In this document: piece by piece, positions 1-9,550 of the stretch
Position numbering within the stretch: the stretch's first letter is position 1
Layout: the number at the start of each line of letters is the position of its first letter
From: Flavobacterium piscis
GTDB lineage: Bacteria > Bacteroidota > Bacteroidia > Flavobacteriales > Flavobacteriaceae
DNA: 64,000 bases
Reading direction: 5' to 3'
Assembly: GCF_001686925.1 (NCBI RefSeq)
Contig: NZ_LVEN01000001.1
Location: forward strand, 186,001-250,000
The notes under the pieces: model-generated
Told to the model about the DNA's origin: nothing
What the model saw: only the letters and a program-made list of their open reading frames with translations
The model's database searches: none
Made by a program: the position numbers and the translations under genes

Positions 1-350
1 AATAATGGATGTCTATGAAAACTGAAAATTTTTGGTAAGGCAGTTTTTAGTTTTGCATTTTGGTGATCATAAAATTCACGAAGCCTTTTAGCCGTTAAAT
101 GCATCGCAACTGCTTTGTGGGGCAATCCATCTTTTGTAATATTAATGATTGTCGCCAATTGATTTCTGGGAATTAAAAAAGTACTGCCCGGGCCAAATAC
201 AAAACTTTCATCTGCCTGGATAATTTTGGTTTCACCAGAAATTAACCACACAAGCAGATGATCATTAAAAGCGGCTTCCGTTTTAAATAACTTACCACTG
301 TAATTGGAAAGTTTGATGTCCGGGTTTATGTAATTTACCTGATAATCCAT
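1..350 (-). CDS. AraC-type regulator, N-terminal sensor part (cut by window edge)
   Basis: The reading frame opens at an ATG (complement of 348-350) and runs without a stop off the left edge, giving 116 residues that start MDYQVNYINPDIKLSNYSG. The sequence looks like the cupin-type sensor half of AraC regulators: a short beta-rich stretch with GPGSTFLIPRNQ, the usual turn of such barrels. The DNA-binding C-terminus is outside the window. It starts 30 bp after the stop of the SDR gene on the same strand, so the two are probably co-transcribed. The AraC family call rests on the N-terminus only. Confidence 0.6.
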   Translation of the reverse strand, partial: MDYQVNYINPDIKLSNYSGKLFKTEAAFNDHLLVWLISGETKIIQADESFVFGPGSTFLIPRNQLATIINITKDGLPHKAVAMHLTAKRLREFYDHQNAKLKTALPKIFSFHRHPL

Positions 351-380
351 AATTGCTTGTGTGCTATAAAGATACAAATA

Positions 381-1376
381 TTAACTTAGATCGAAATTTA
401 TTCCGGTCATCTCCTCGCTTAATTTCCATAAACGTTTTGCATTTTTTTCATCTAATGAATATGGTTTAATACCTCCAATAATTTTTTCATTTGAATTTAA
501 AGAAGCTATATCTGCATTTTCACAATAAACTCCGCCAATATCCTTGAGCAGTTCGCTTGTGGCAGCCCAAATTGTTGTGGCTGCGCCTTGTGGAATTGTT
601 TTTAATGAGGCTGCAACTTCAGGCAATATGTTTCCTTCAGCATCACTGTAACCTAGTTTTTGGAACAAGTCAATTGGTGCTTCTCGCGCTAATTCAGTTT
701 CTGCGACAGCGCCCGGGCATAATGAATAGCTTCGCACATTAGAGGCTTTCGCTCGTGTGTCCAATTCCAGTGAGAAAAGATTAACCGCAGTTTTTGACTG
801 TCCGTATCCCTGTAAAGTTTCATACTCTCTATTTAGAAAATTAGGATCCTTAAAATCAAAATCAGAAAATTGATGCCCTCCCGAAGAAACATTTACCACT
901 CTTGCGCCATTTGCTTTTTTTAGGGCAGGCCATAATCTTGCCGTGAGCTGAAACAGCGCCAGATAATTGGTTGCCAACTGCGATTCATAGCCCCTTTTAT
1001 CCCTGCGCAGCGGCACCCACATGATACCTGCATTGTTAATGAGTAAATGAAGCGGTCTTCCTGAAAGCAAAAACTTTTCAGCAAAAGCATCAATAGAATC
1101 GGGATTCATTAAATCCATTTTTTCTATTATTACATTGGCAATTCCGTCGAGATTTCTTTTCGCTTTCTCTACATCTCTGGCTGGCACAATAACCATTGCG
1201 CCTGCTGCTGCAAGTGTTTTAACGGTTTCCAGGCCGATGCCTGTATTTCCGCCCGTTACAATGGCAATTTTTCCTGTAAGATCAATTCCGTTTATAACTT
1301 CTTTTGAGGTAGATTTAGCATCAAATCCGGAAGCTTTAGCTTTCTGCAATTTCCCTTGAAAATTATTCTGTTCCAT
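381..1376 (-). CDS. SDR family NAD(P)-dependent oxidoreductase
   Basis: Short-chain dehydrogenase/reductase of 331 residues. The Rossmann cofactor motif TGGNTGIG is at residues 41-48, NNAG at 114-117, the catalytic Ser region VNVSSGG at 161-167, and the YGQSK form of YxxxK at 191-195, so the active site is complete. The N-terminal 30-residue extension and the length resemble the retinol dehydrogenase/protochlorophyllide-reductase-like branch. The substrate cannot be told from sequence. It is divergent from the sigma-54 activator at 1571 and is followed 30 bp later by an AraC-type gene, a common regulator/enzyme pairing. Confidence 0.85.
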   Translation of the reverse strand: MEQNNFQGKLQKAKASGFDAKSTSKEVINGIDLTGKIAIVTGGNTGIGLETVKTLAAAGAMVIVPARDVEKAKRNLDGIANVIIEKMDLMNPDSIDAFAEKFLLSGRPLHLLINNAGIMWVPLRRDKRGYESQLATNYLALFQLTARLWPALKKANGARVVNVSSGGHQFSDFDFKDPNFLNREYETLQGYGQSKTAVNLFSLELDTRAKASNVRSYSLCPGAVAETELAREAPIDLFQKLGYSDAEGNILPEVAASLKTIPQGAATTIWAATSELLKDIGGVYCENADIASLNSNEKIIGGIKPYSLDEKNAKRLWKLSEEMTGINFDLS

Positions 1377-1570
1377 TTTTTAAAATTTTAATTGTTTAGC
1401 AGGACAAAATTAGATGATACAGGAAGCAGTGACTTTGTTTAAACGTCTTATTATTCTTTGTTTAAAAGTCCGAATTAAAAAAGTGCTGGTCAATGTGTTT
1501 AATATTACTACATTTATAGCATTAACTATTTCAAACTGATTTTGTATCAGTTTTATGATGTTTATAGACA

Positions 1571-4207
1571 ATGAAAAAAGCAAAATCAACCCAAGATATA
1601 AGTACTGGTGCAGAGACTTCTCAAAATGAGCTTTTCCACAATGAAGGAGCCATCTTATTAGAATTAGGGAAAGACATTACAAGAGTCAGAGAAAAAAAAG
1701 ATTTGATTTTTTTATTGTCTAAACGAATAAAAAGTCTTTATTACTTTACTCATACAGTATTGACATTGATTGATGATAGAGATAAAACCTACAAAGGGTT
1801 TTTATTAGATACTGCTGCTGATGAGATATTGGAAAAAGAGGCATATGCCAAATTGCAAAAAAAGCATTTTACGCTTAATGAACCTTTTATAAAAGCAGTT
1901 CTTGATGCTGAAAATCCCATTTCTTTTTTACTTGAAGAAGTTAAAGATAATCCTAAAAGTCCTTCCTTTTTACAGGTGAGTTATGAAGGCGGTATTAGGG
2001 AAATTTTAATGGCAACTCTATGGATTGAAGATAAGCCACTTGGTTTTATTCATGTTTATTCAAATAGAACTGATAGTTTTACTACAGAGTTTCGAAATAT
2101 TATTAAAGGTATTGCGCCACAGCTTTCCATTGCTGTTTCTAATATTATTAAAAATGAAGAACTGCAGAAAAAAGAGCAGGAAAAATCATTCCTGCTTGAT
2201 TTTAGTAATGATATTTCAGAAGTTAGAAACAAACAAGATCTGTCGCTTGCAGTTCGGAGGGCATTAAAAGGAATCAATCCGTTGCGTGGTTATGTGATTC
2301 GAAAATTAAATGATGACGGAAATTCGTTGAGTACTTACATATACGATGAAAGTATTACCACAAATGAAGATCCTTTTTTACAAGAATTGCTCGAACAAAA
2401 ATTTCCTATCGATGATGGTTTACAAAACAGAGTTCTTGATAGTTATATCCCGTTATTATTTAATGTAGATATCGAAATAGATCGTGGCATAACAGCGCCA
2501 TATCTTTTCTTTTGGAAAAATTTGGGGTTTAAAAGAATGGTAGGGATTGCGCTTCGAAATGGAGACAGTATATTAGGCATGTTGTGGCTTGCTATCGAAG
2601 AAATTAATATTTCGTTATTACAGGGAATTTGTTCGCAAATTTCTACTGCCATGTCAAATATTATAGCCAATGAATTATTAGAAAACAAAAATAACGAGCA
2701 ATCCGTTTTACTGCATTTTAGTAACGAAATTGCAGGAGTTCGAACCAAAGAAGATTTACAGCTTGCGATAATAAATGTACTGCGAGACCTTTTGAGTACT
2801 AAATTGGCTATGTTGAATGTTTTTGATAATGACGGAATAGGTTTGAGCCCTTATATGTTTGACAAAACACTTTTTGAAAAAGCAGAAATAGATTTTGATA
2901 AAATGACGGCAATAAAACTCGATATACATGAGCCTTATACAGCTCAGGTAATAAAAAGTGGCAGTCCGGTTGTTTTTAATGTTGAAGAGGAATTACGGCT
3001 AACTAATTCAGGTTTTGCACAACTCTGGAAGAAAGTTGGTTTTGAAAATGCTTATGGAGCATTACTCAAAGTTGGAAATTCAAATGTTGCGACCATGTGG
3101 CTTTTGGCAGATAAACTGGACCCTTCGGTATTAAAAGGAATTTGTTCCCAAATTTCAGTTGCAATTGCTAATATTCAGGCTAATGAAAAACTTCTGTTGT
3201 ACAAACAACAGCTGGAACATGAAAATGTTTATTTGAAAGAACAAATCAAAAACATATATAATTTTAGCGAGATTATAGGAAGCGGTAAACAAATGCAGAA
3301 GGTATATCACTTAATGTCTCTGGTAGCTGAATCTAATTCGACGGTTTTAATTCTTGGAGAGACAGGAACCGGAAAAGAATTAATTGCCCGGGCCATTCAT
3401 AATGCATCCCAAAGAAAGGATAAATTGATGATTAAAGTGAACTGTGCTGCAATGCCGGCAAATTTAATTGAGAGCGAATTATTCGGACATGAAAAGGGAG
3501 CTTTCACCGGAGCAACAGAAAGAAGATTAGGTAAGTTTGAACTGGCCAATAACAGTACTTTATTTTTAGATGAAATTGGAGAAATGCCATTGGAAGCTCA
3601 GGTAAAATTACTGCGTGTCATTCAGGAACGCGAATTAGAACGTGTAGGAGGAAAGGATACCATAAAAGTCGATGTCAGAATTATAGCGGCAACCAATCGT
3701 AACCTCGAAGAAGAAGCTGAAGGTGGGCGTTTCCGTTCGGATCTGTTTTACAGATTAAATGTTTTTCCTATTTATCTACCCTCACTTCGCGAAAGGATGG
3801 AAGATGTAGAAGCACTCGCTAATTTTTTTGTAGCCAAATACAATAAATATAATGGCAAAAATATAAACTGTATTGCGCCAAAAGCAATGCAGCAATTGCA
3901 TAGTTATTTATGGCCTGGAAATGTGCGGGAACTGGAACATCTTATAGAGAGAAGCGTTCTTATGACTACAGATTCTGTTTTGCGCGAAGTATATCTTCCT
4001 AAAAAAACAGATAAAAATGATGCCGAAGAAAATATCTTCAATAAATCATTAGAAGAAATGGAGCGTTTGTTTATTATTAATGCACTAAAAAGATGCAACG
4101 GCAAAATTTCAGGAGCCGGAGGTGCTGCTGAAGTTTTGAACATCCCGGGAAATACACTTCATTCGAAAATGAAAAAACTTCTCATTACCAAATCAGAATA
4201 CTTTTAA
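1571..4207 (+). CDS. Sigma-54 dependent transcriptional activator with GAF sensor domains
   Basis: Bacterial enhancer-binding protein of 878 residues. About 560 N-terminal residues form three similar blocks (near 25-200, 210-385, 385-560), each ending in a related 'CSQIS.A..NI.ANE' helix, as expected for tandem GAF-like sensor domains. The AAA+ domain follows, with Walker A GETGTGKE near 595-602, the sigma-54 contact loop GAFTGA near 643-648, Walker B FLDEIGEM near 664-671 and the [14 protein letters not shown] end near 783. A Fis-type helix-turn-helix ends the protein ([18 protein letters not shown]). No receiver domain is present, so it is likely controlled by a small ligand or redox signal. 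A sigma-54 promoter-like site lies downstream at 4401, before the next operon, its probable target. Confidence 0.93.
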   Translation: MKKAKSTQDISTGAETSQNELFHNEGAILLELGKDITRVREKKDLIFLLSKRIKSLYYFTHTVLTLIDDRDKTYKGFLLDTAADEILEKEAYAKLQKKHFTLNEPFIKAVLDAENPISFLLEEVKDNPKSPSFLQVSYEGGIREILMATLWIEDKPLGFIHVYSNRTDSFTTEFRNIIKGIAPQLSIAVSNIIKNEELQKKEQEKSFLLDFSNDISEVRNKQDLSLAVRRALKGINPLRGYVIRKLNDDGNSLSTYIYDESITTNEDPFLQELLEQKFPIDDGLQNRVLDSYIPLLFNVDIEIDRGITAPYLFFWKNLGFKRMVGIALRNGDSILGMLWLAIEEINISLLQGICSQISTAMSNIIANELLENKNNEQSVLLHFSNEIAGVRTKEDLQLAIINVLRDLLSTKLAMLNVFDNDGIGLSPYMFDKTLFEKAEIDFDKMTAIKLDIHEPYTAQVIKSGSPVVFNVEEELRLTNSGFAQLWKKVGFENAYGALLKVGNSNVATMWLLADKLDPSVLKGICSQISVAIANIQANEKLLLYKQQLEHENVYLKEQIKNIYNFSEIIGSGKQMQKVYHLMSLVAESNSTVLILGETGTGKELIARAIHNASQRKDKLMIKVNCAAMPANLIESELFGHEKGAFTGATERRLGKFELANNSTLFLDEIGEMPLEAQVKLLRVIQERELERVGGKDTIKVDVRIIAATNRNLEEEAEGGRFRSDLFYRLNVFPIYLPSLRERMEDVEALANFFVAKYNKYNGKNINCIAPKAMQQLHSYLWPGNVRELEHLIERSVLMTTDSVLREVYLPKKTDKNDAEENIFNKSLEEMERLFIINALKRCNGKISGAGGAAEVLNIPGNTLHSKMKKLLITKSEYF

Positions 4208-4224
4208 ATACCTAACCATCCTAA

Positions 4225-4265
4225 AATAATGCCCATTACAACTAAGTAATGGGCATTATTATTTT
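4225..4265 (+). terminator. Intrinsic terminator after the sigma-54 activator
   Basis: Perfect 15-bp stem (AATAATGCCCATTAC / GTAATGGGCATTATT) with a 6-nt loop, followed by ATTTT. It separates the activator from the operon downstream, so that operon needs its own promoter. Confidence 0.85.
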
Positions 4266-4400
4266 AAGTACAAAACTTATATGATATCAAATTTAATTTT
4301 TCACTATATACAGTGAAAGTTAAAATGATTTCCCTTTGTAAAGGGAAGTTTTAAATCTGAATACATGTATAAGTTATTGATTTATAATGTCTTAACTGAA

Positions 4401-4416
4401 TGGCACGTAAATTGGC
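4401..4416 (+). promoter_or_regulatory. Sigma-54 (-24/-12) promoter for the 4467-10489 operon
   Basis: The sequence TGGCACGTAAATTGGC matches the RpoN consensus TGGCACG-N4-TTGC at TGGCACG and at TTG with exact spacing. The only departure is G instead of C after TTG, with the C one base later. It lies 51 bp before the ATG at 4467 and downstream of a gene for a sigma-54 activator. No other site this good was seen nearby. Confidence 0.7.
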
Positions 4417-4466
4417 TATTACTAAATGAAAATGAAAATCATTTATAACAATTTAAAACAGACATC

Positions 4467-5222
4467 ATGAAAATTTTAGTAATTGGCGGAACAGGATTAA
4501 TTGGATCAAAAGTAGTAAACAAATTACGTGATCAGGGACACAACGTAATATCAGCAGCACCTTCTACAGGTATTAACACCATTACAGGTGAAGGACTTGC
4601 AGAAGCAGTCACTAATACAGATATCGTAATTGATCTGGCAAATTCTCCATCATTTGCAGATAAAGAAGTTTTGGAATTTTTTGAAACTTCGGGCAGAAAT
4701 CTTTTGGCAGCAGAAATTAATGCAGGCGTCAAACATCATATTGCACTTTCGGTAGTAGGAACAGATCGTTTGCAGCAAAGCGGTTATTTTAGAGCAAAAC
4801 AAGCTCAGGAAAATTTAATCAAAAAAGCAGGAGTTCCTTTTACTATTATTCACTCTACACAATTTATGGAATTTCTTGGCGGAATTGTTGCCTCTGCACA
4901 TGAAGGCGGAAGTGTTACTATTTCTCCGGCAAAAATTCAGCCAATCGCTTCAGAAGATGTTGCTTCAATGGTAGTTGATCTTGCACTTGGAAATCCATCC
5001 AACGGAATTGTTGAAATTGGAGGCCCGGAACGTTTTAAACTTTCAGAACTTTTACAGACTTATTTAACAAAAACCAGTGATCCTCTTCAGGTCATTTCAG
5101 ATGAGAAAGCTTTATATTTTGGAGCACCTCTTGAAGAACTTACGCTAGTTCCGGCATCTACAGCGCAATTGGGCAGCATCACTTTTGAACAGTGGTTTCC
5201 TAACCGTCCACAAAGAGCATAA
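4467..5222 (+). CDS. NAD(P)-binding NmrA-like atypical SDR
   Basis: Protein of 251 residues starting MKILVIGGTGLIGS, the glycine-rich dinucleotide motif of atypical SDRs (GGTGLIGS, residues 7-14). The middle holds a short 'RAKQAQENLIKKAGVPFTIIHSTQFMEF' type stretch that is standard in NmrA-like proteins, with no YxxxK dyad. These proteins act as redox sensors or as oxidoreductases on small molecules; the substrate is unknown. First gene of the run ending at 10489 and 51 bp downstream of the sigma-54 promoter-like site. Confidence 0.85.
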   Translation: MKILVIGGTGLIGSKVVNKLRDQGHNVISAAPSTGINTITGEGLAEAVTNTDIVIDLANSPSFADKEVLEFFETSGRNLLAAEINAGVKHHIALSVVGTDRLQQSGYFRAKQAQENLIKKAGVPFTIIHSTQFMEFLGGIVASAHEGGSVTISPAKIQPIASEDVASMVVDLALGNPSNGIVEIGGPERFKLSELLQTYLTKTSDPLQVISDEKALYFGAPLEELTLVPASTAQLGSITFEQWFPNRPQRA

Positions 5223-5430
5223 TCAAATTAAATTATAAATGGCTTCGATGCCCGTTGAAACGAAGATGACGGGTAGGCAGTTTGTCGAGGCGGTTGTAAT
5301 GGGCATGCACTTTCCACCCGTTCGTGCATATTAAAATCCCTACGTCAGCGTAATTATTTGCGAAAATCTGATCAGCAACACGACAACTCAATGGGCAGCG
5401 GTGCAATTTTAACCTCTTAAATCAAATATT

Positions 5431-6306
5431 ATGAACAAGTTAGTTTTATCAACAGTAATCACCCTCGAAGTACAGGGAGATGAGCAATTTTTTGCCAGAA
5501 AAGCAAGATCAAAAGACTTTGACGGACTGATGGATCCCATCATAGGTTTTGATCATTTTGAATTGAAACATGATATTTTCGGACCACATCCACACGCAGG
5601 AATGTCGGCTATAAGCTACGTTTTTGAAAATTCTGCGCCGTATCACAGTATCGATTCTCTTGGTAATAATGTTGTCATAACTCCGGGCAGTTTACTTTGG
5701 ACCTACGCCGGAAAAGGTGTAGTGCATTCTGAATTTCCTGTTCCTGACGGCGCTACTGTTGAAGGCTTACAATTGTTCGTCAATATTCCGGCAGCAAAAA
5801 AACAGCAAGCCCCTAAAAGTGTTTTTATAGACCAGTCTCAAATACCTGAAATAATAGAAGAGGGCGTTCGTGTAAGAGTCGTTTGTGGTAAAAGCGGAGA
5901 TGTAATTAATAAAATTGAGACTCCTGAGGAACTTACCATGCTGCATGTTTTTTTAGAAGCAGGAAAAGAGTTTTCTCACGTTCTTCCTGCGCAGTGGTCA
6001 GGAACCATAATTGTTATTGAAGGTTATTTTGACTTTATAACCAATCAGGCCACCACCGAACTTGAAGAAGGTATGGTAATCTCAGCAGCGCATTCTGATT
6101 ATGATGAGTCTTTAAAATTTATCGCCATAACCAATTGTCAATTTATCCTGATTTCCGCAAAGCCTTTAAATGAAACCTTATTCTCAAAAGGAGCAATGGT
6201 TATGGATTCCCAAGAAGCACTATCAAATGCCCTTGAAAATTATAAAAACGGCAAAATGGGGTTTATTGAAGGCGAATCCAGAAAAGTGATTCAGCCAATT
6301 GCCTAA
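5431..6306 (+). CDS. Pirin family protein
   Basis: Bicupin of 291 residues. The N-terminal cupin keeps the pirin metal site: HPHAG with His53 and His55, and GVVHSE with His99 and Glu101, the four positions that bind iron in pirins. The length is normal (about 230-300). Bacterial pirins are linked to oxidative stress and some have quercetinase activity; which applies here is not visible. The ATG follows a 208-bp spacer that shows no terminator, so co-transcription with the upstream SDR is possible. Confidence 0.88.
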   Translation: MNKLVLSTVITLEVQGDEQFFARKARSKDFDGLMDPIIGFDHFELKHDIFGPHPHAGMSAISYVFENSAPYHSIDSLGNNVVITPGSLLWTYAGKGVVHSEFPVPDGATVEGLQLFVNIPAAKKQQAPKSVFIDQSQIPEIIEEGVRVRVVCGKSGDVINKIETPEELTMLHVFLEAGKEFSHVLPAQWSGTIIVIEGYFDFITNQATTELEEGMVISAAHSDYDESLKFIAITNCQFILISAKPLNETLFSKGAMVMDSQEALSNALENYKNGKMGFIEGESRKVIQPIA

Positions 6307-6354
6307 ACAGACTTCAGAAAATAAAAAAATTATTAATATTAAAATAAGTGGATT

Positions 6355-6546
6355 ATGAGACTTGTTAATATTTTGCAATTACTGGGTTTGTCAAAACAAG
6401 CCGGTTACAGCAGTAAATCAGAAAGTGAATTTGATTTACATCACCATGATTTAGACGACGGAAGCGAATTACTGGATGAAACGCTCCATATGAAAGAGCA
6501 ACCTTTTGAGGATCGCGAAGAGGACGATTACGCTTCTATATTTTAA
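6355..6546 (+). CDS. Small acidic hypothetical protein
   Basis: Protein of 63 residues starting MRLVNILQLLGLSKQAGYS and ending in a very acidic tail (DREEDDYASIF). It contains DLHHHDLDDGSE, so His and Asp are clustered and metal binding is conceivable. It sits 48 bp after pirin and 42 bp before the YciI gene, inside the operon and on the same strand, which supports a real gene. I do not recognise a family. Confidence 0.6.
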   Translation: MRLVNILQLLGLSKQAGYSSKSESEFDLHHHDLDDGSELLDETLHMKEQPFEDREEDDYASIF

Positions 6547-6588
6547 AAATAAACAAACAATTATTTATAAATCTTAAATACAATTATT

Positions 6589-6945
6589 ATGCAAGAATTT
6601 TTAGTAGTGATCCACAGAGATCTAACAAGCGAAAAACCAGTACCAACTCCGCAGCAAATGAAAGAAGCCATCAAACCTTATCAGGATTGGATTGCAGGAA
6701 TTGCAGCTCAGGATAAATTAGTTGCGCCGCCAAAACGTTGGGATTTAGACGGAAGAGTGATTAAACATACCAAAATGGGAAATCATATTACCGAAGGGCC
6801 TTATGGTCACGGAAAAGAATCAATTGGAGGTTTATTCCTGATTAGATCCAATGACTATGACGAAGCGGTAAAAATCGCAGAAGCCTGTCCAATTATTCAG
6901 TACGGAGCTATTGTAGAGGTTCGTATGTCAATTCCGGTGGCATAG
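6589..6945 (+). CDS. YciI family protein (DGPF/YCII-related)
   Basis: Protein of 118 residues with an alpha/beta ferredoxin-like plan: a beta strand MQEFLVVIHRDL, a helix MKEAIKPYQDWIAGIAAQ, ITEGPYGHGKESIGGLFLIRS, and a helix EAVKIAEACPII followed by YGAIVEVRMS. This fits the DGPF/YCII group, where a conserved His/Asp pair is thought to act in a small hydrolase-like site. Function in Bacteroidota is not established. Such genes commonly travel with pirin and CMD genes in stress operons. Confidence 0.8.
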   Translation: MQEFLVVIHRDLTSEKPVPTPQQMKEAIKPYQDWIAGIAAQDKLVAPPKRWDLDGRVIKHTKMGNHITEGPYGHGKESIGGLFLIRSNDYDEAVKIAEACPIIQYGAIVEVRMSIPVA

Positions 6946-6953
6946 ACAAAATT

Positions 6954-6993
6954 AAATAGGCATGTCTGGAAAAGTAAGGCATGCTTATTTTTT
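6954..6993 (+). terminator. Hairpin with T-run inside the operon
   Basis: AATAGGCATG pairs with CATGCTTATT (one mismatch) across a 15-nt loop and is followed by TTTTT. It may partly terminate transcription after the YciI gene, lowering expression of the five distal genes. Confidence 0.55.
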
Positions 6994-7026
6994 ATCAATT
7001 AAATACAACCATTAAATCAAAAAATC

Positions 7027-7470
7027 ATGAGTTCAAGATTAATTATAGGAAAAACATTTCCTGAAGGTTTTAAGGTATTAACCGAATTAGATAGAGCAAT
7101 TAAAGAATCTGGTCTGGATAAATGGTATCAGGAGCTGATTAAAATTAGCGCTTCCCATTTAAACGGCTGTGCATTTTGCCTGGATAAACATACGTACGAT
7201 GCCCTTGAATTAGGAATCGATGCCAGAAAAATTACTTTGGTAGGAGTTTGGAGAGAAGCTGAAAATCATTTCTCAGAAAAAGAACAGCTTATTTTACAAG
7301 TTACGGAAGCTATTACATTGATACATGAAAAGGGGCTTTCAGAGGAATTGTACTCAAAATGTATAGCTTTATTTGGAGATAATGATACCGTAAAAATAAT
7401 CATGGCCGCAACCGTGATCAATACCTGGAACCGAATTGGAGTTGGTTTTAAGATGCAGCCCAAATTCTAA
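7027..7470 (+). CDS. Carboxymuconolactone decarboxylase (AhpD-like) family protein
   Basis: All-helical protein of 147 residues with the AhpD-type redox centre: Cys48 and Cys51 (CAFC) and His55 in the stretch NGCAFCLDKHTYDAL. Proteins with this CxxCxxxH motif act as thiol-disulfide alkylhydroperoxidase partners. The length matches the family. With pirin and SDR neighbours it supports an oxidative or electrophile stress role for the operon. It starts 34 bp after the internal hairpin. Confidence 0.88.
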   Translation: MSSRLIIGKTFPEGFKVLTELDRAIKESGLDKWYQELIKISASHLNGCAFCLDKHTYDALELGIDARKITLVGVWREAENHFSEKEQLILQVTEAITLIHEKGLSEELYSKCIALFGDNDTVKIIMAATVINTWNRIGVGFKMQPKF

Positions 7471-7509
7471 TAGTAAATCCTATTTTATTATTCAATTTAA
7501 TATTAAAAA

Positions 7510-8517
7510 ATGTACACAGGAAAATCATACAAACTATTAGAATTTATTGTCTGGACAAGAAAAAGCATTTACCTGTTAATTATAATGAGCTTAATTCCAA
7601 CCGTTTTATATCAAATTCTAGAACTAAAATGGCTTGGTATTTCCTGGACAGTTGTAGCGTTACTAGGAACTGCGACGGCATTTATTGTTGGTTTTAAAAA
7701 TACGCAAACCTACAACCGAACCCTCGAAGCGCATCAGACATGGACTTCAATTTTAAGCACAAGCCGATCTTGGGGAATTATGAGCAGGGACTTTTTGAAT
7801 GATTCTGAGAAAGCAAAATTACTTGTTTACAGACATATTGCCTGGCTCACCGCTTTGCGTTATGAAATGCGCTCGTTTCGCGTGTGGGAAACAACCCGAA
7901 GAAAACACAATACAGAATACCAACAATATTATGTAATCCCCGAAAATGAAATTAGTCTTCAGGAAGAGTTGTCTAAATTTCTTTCTGAAGATGAATTGCA
8001 ATACATTGTAAAAACAAAAAATAAAGCGACTCAAATTATGGCGTTGCAAAGTAAAACATTGAAAGAGTTATATAATAACCAGGAAATTGTAGTGCTTCAG
8101 TTTGTTGATTTTCAAAGGACAATAAAAGATTTTTACACACAACAGGGCAGAAGCGAGCAACTAAAAGATTCTCCTTATCCCAGACAATATGCCATTATTA
8201 ATACGTTGCTGGTTCGCTTGTTTTGTTTTTTGCTTCCATTCGGATTATTAAAGGAATTTGATAAACTCAATGAAAGTATTGGCGGAATAATGCGCGGAAA
8301 TATGGTTTGGCTTGTCATTCCGTTTAGTGTTATTATTTCCTGGATGTATACATCTTTAGGACAAGTGGGTGAGAGTACAGAAAACCCTTTTGAAGGAAAT
8401 GCCAATGATGTTCCGATTTCTAAAATATGCAAAGTAGCAGAAATTGACCTTAGGGAAATTTTGGGAGAAATTAATTTGCCTGAAACTCCTCAGCCACAGC
8501 ATAATATTATTTTATAA
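7510..8517 (+). CDS. Bestrophin family ion channel
   Basis: Protein of 335 residues matching bacterial bestrophin (UPF0187): MYTGKSYKLLEFIVWTRKS at the N-terminus, hydrophobic helices near 22-42 and 45-65, the family phrase FIVGFKNTQTYNRTLEA, and later hydrophobic helices near 230-245 and 265-285 (MVWLVIPFSVIISWMYTSL), then GESTENPFEGNANDVPIS. Bacterial homologues form pentameric inner-membrane channels. It starts 39 bp after the AhpD-like gene. The ion selectivity cannot be read from sequence. Confidence 0.9.
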   Translation: MYTGKSYKLLEFIVWTRKSIYLLIIMSLIPTVLYQILELKWLGISWTVVALLGTATAFIVGFKNTQTYNRTLEAHQTWTSILSTSRSWGIMSRDFLNDSEKAKLLVYRHIAWLTALRYEMRSFRVWETTRRKHNTEYQQYYVIPENEISLQEELSKFLSEDELQYIVKTKNKATQIMALQSKTLKELYNNQEIVVLQFVDFQRTIKDFYTQQGRSEQLKDSPYPRQYAIINTLLVRLFCFLLPFGLLKEFDKLNESIGGIMRGNMVWLVIPFSVIISWMYTSLGQVGESTENPFEGNANDVPISKICKVAEIDLREILGEINLPETPQPQHNIIL

Positions 8518-8538
8518 AGAATTTTATTTACCAATCTT

Positions 8539-8585
8539 CAGCATAAAATCAATGCTGTTATTATTGCTTTACAAACAGCAATAAT
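8539..8585 (+). other. Two tandem intergenic hairpins
   Basis: CAGCAT (8539) pairs with ATGCTG (8552), and ATTATTGCT (8560) pairs with AGCAATAAT (8577). The 3' arm lies about 20 bp before the ATG of the hydrolase at 8605. There is no T-run, so this is more likely an RNA processing or translation-control structure than a terminator. Confidence 0.4.
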
Positions 8586-8604
8586 GTTATAAACTATCTA
8601 AATC

Positions 8605-9516
8605 ATGGAAAAGCACAACGACCCTTTGCAGGAAATTCAATTTCCTGCCAGCAATTTTTATGGCCAATTTTTAACGCAGCAAGATCTTGATGCAGAATAT
8701 GATGTTGAAAAAGCAGTTTCTAATTTCCCCGACTATATCAAGAAGTATGTTACTGACAGTCAGCAAGCGCGTAGGGTTTTAAAAGACAGATTCGTAATAG
8801 CTTATGGACCAACATTAATGGAAAGACTGACGGTTTATCCAGCCAAAGATACCGGAGCGCCTGTTTTAATTTTTATCCATGGAGGTTATTGGAAAATCGG
8901 ACTTGGAGATGATTACGATTTTGTAGCTATGGGGATAGCTAAAGCTAATTTTACAGTGGTAATTGTCAATTATGATCTTGCGCCAAAAGTAACTATTCCG
9001 GAAATGGTAAGGCAGATACGATCTTCTATCGCATGGACAAGCCAGAATATTTTGCAATTTAATGGAGATCCAAAGCAAATCTTTGTCGCAGGGCATTCTG
9101 CCGGAGGACATCTTGCTGCCATGTCGGCCATTACAAACTGGTCAGATTATGGATTGCGCGAAAATACGATTAAAGGGATATTGGTGGTCAGCGGTCTTTT
9201 TGATTTAGAACCTGTTTCTCACACTTTTGTTCAGCCTGCAATTCGCATTACAGCAGATCAAATTCTTTCTTCGAGTCCTATTAGATTAATTGTCCCGAGT
9301 AAAATTCCGCTAATTGTCGCTTGGGGAGATCAGGAAACGGAAGCTTTTAAAAGACAGTCATCCAATTATCTGCAAGCCTGGCTAAATAAAGGAAATAATG
9401 GAACTGCACTTGTGTTACCCAAAAATCATTTTAGTATTCTAAAAGAGTTTGCATCAGAAGGTTTACTGACCAAAGCAATAATTACGCTTTCTGAAAATCA
9501 GAAAGCAATAGCATAA
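8605..9516 (+). CDS. Alpha/beta hydrolase, kynurenine-formamidase-like
   Basis: Alpha/beta hydrolase of 303 residues. The oxyanion motif HGGYW is at 92-96 and the nucleophile elbow GHSAG at 163-167 (Ser165). The acid is probably in VAWGDQETEAF and the histidine in NHFSIL near the C-terminus. HGGYW plus this layout is seen in arylformamidase/kynurenine formamidase-like esterases, but no kynurenine pathway gene is nearby, so substrate is open. It is the penultimate gene of the operon, 34 bp before the DUF5996 gene. Confidence 0.85.
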   Translation: MEKHNDPLQEIQFPASNFYGQFLTQQDLDAEYDVEKAVSNFPDYIKKYVTDSQQARRVLKDRFVIAYGPTLMERLTVYPAKDTGAPVLIFIHGGYWKIGLGDDYDFVAMGIAKANFTVVIVNYDLAPKVTIPEMVRQIRSSIAWTSQNILQFNGDPKQIFVAGHSAGGHLAAMSAITNWSDYGLRENTIKGILVVSGLFDLEPVSHTFVQPAIRITADQILSSSPIRLIVPSKIPLIVAWGDQETEAFKRQSSNYLQAWLNKGNNGTALVLPKNHFSILKEFASEGLLTKAIITLSENQKAIA

Positions 9517-9550
9517 AGAGATAAAATTTTAATATTTAAAAAATATACTA

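Noticed and set aside
5223..5430. Possible small gene or second sigma-54 promoter between the SDR and pirin genes.
   Set aside because: No TGGCA-N7-TTGC match and no conserved frame; probably a plain spacer.
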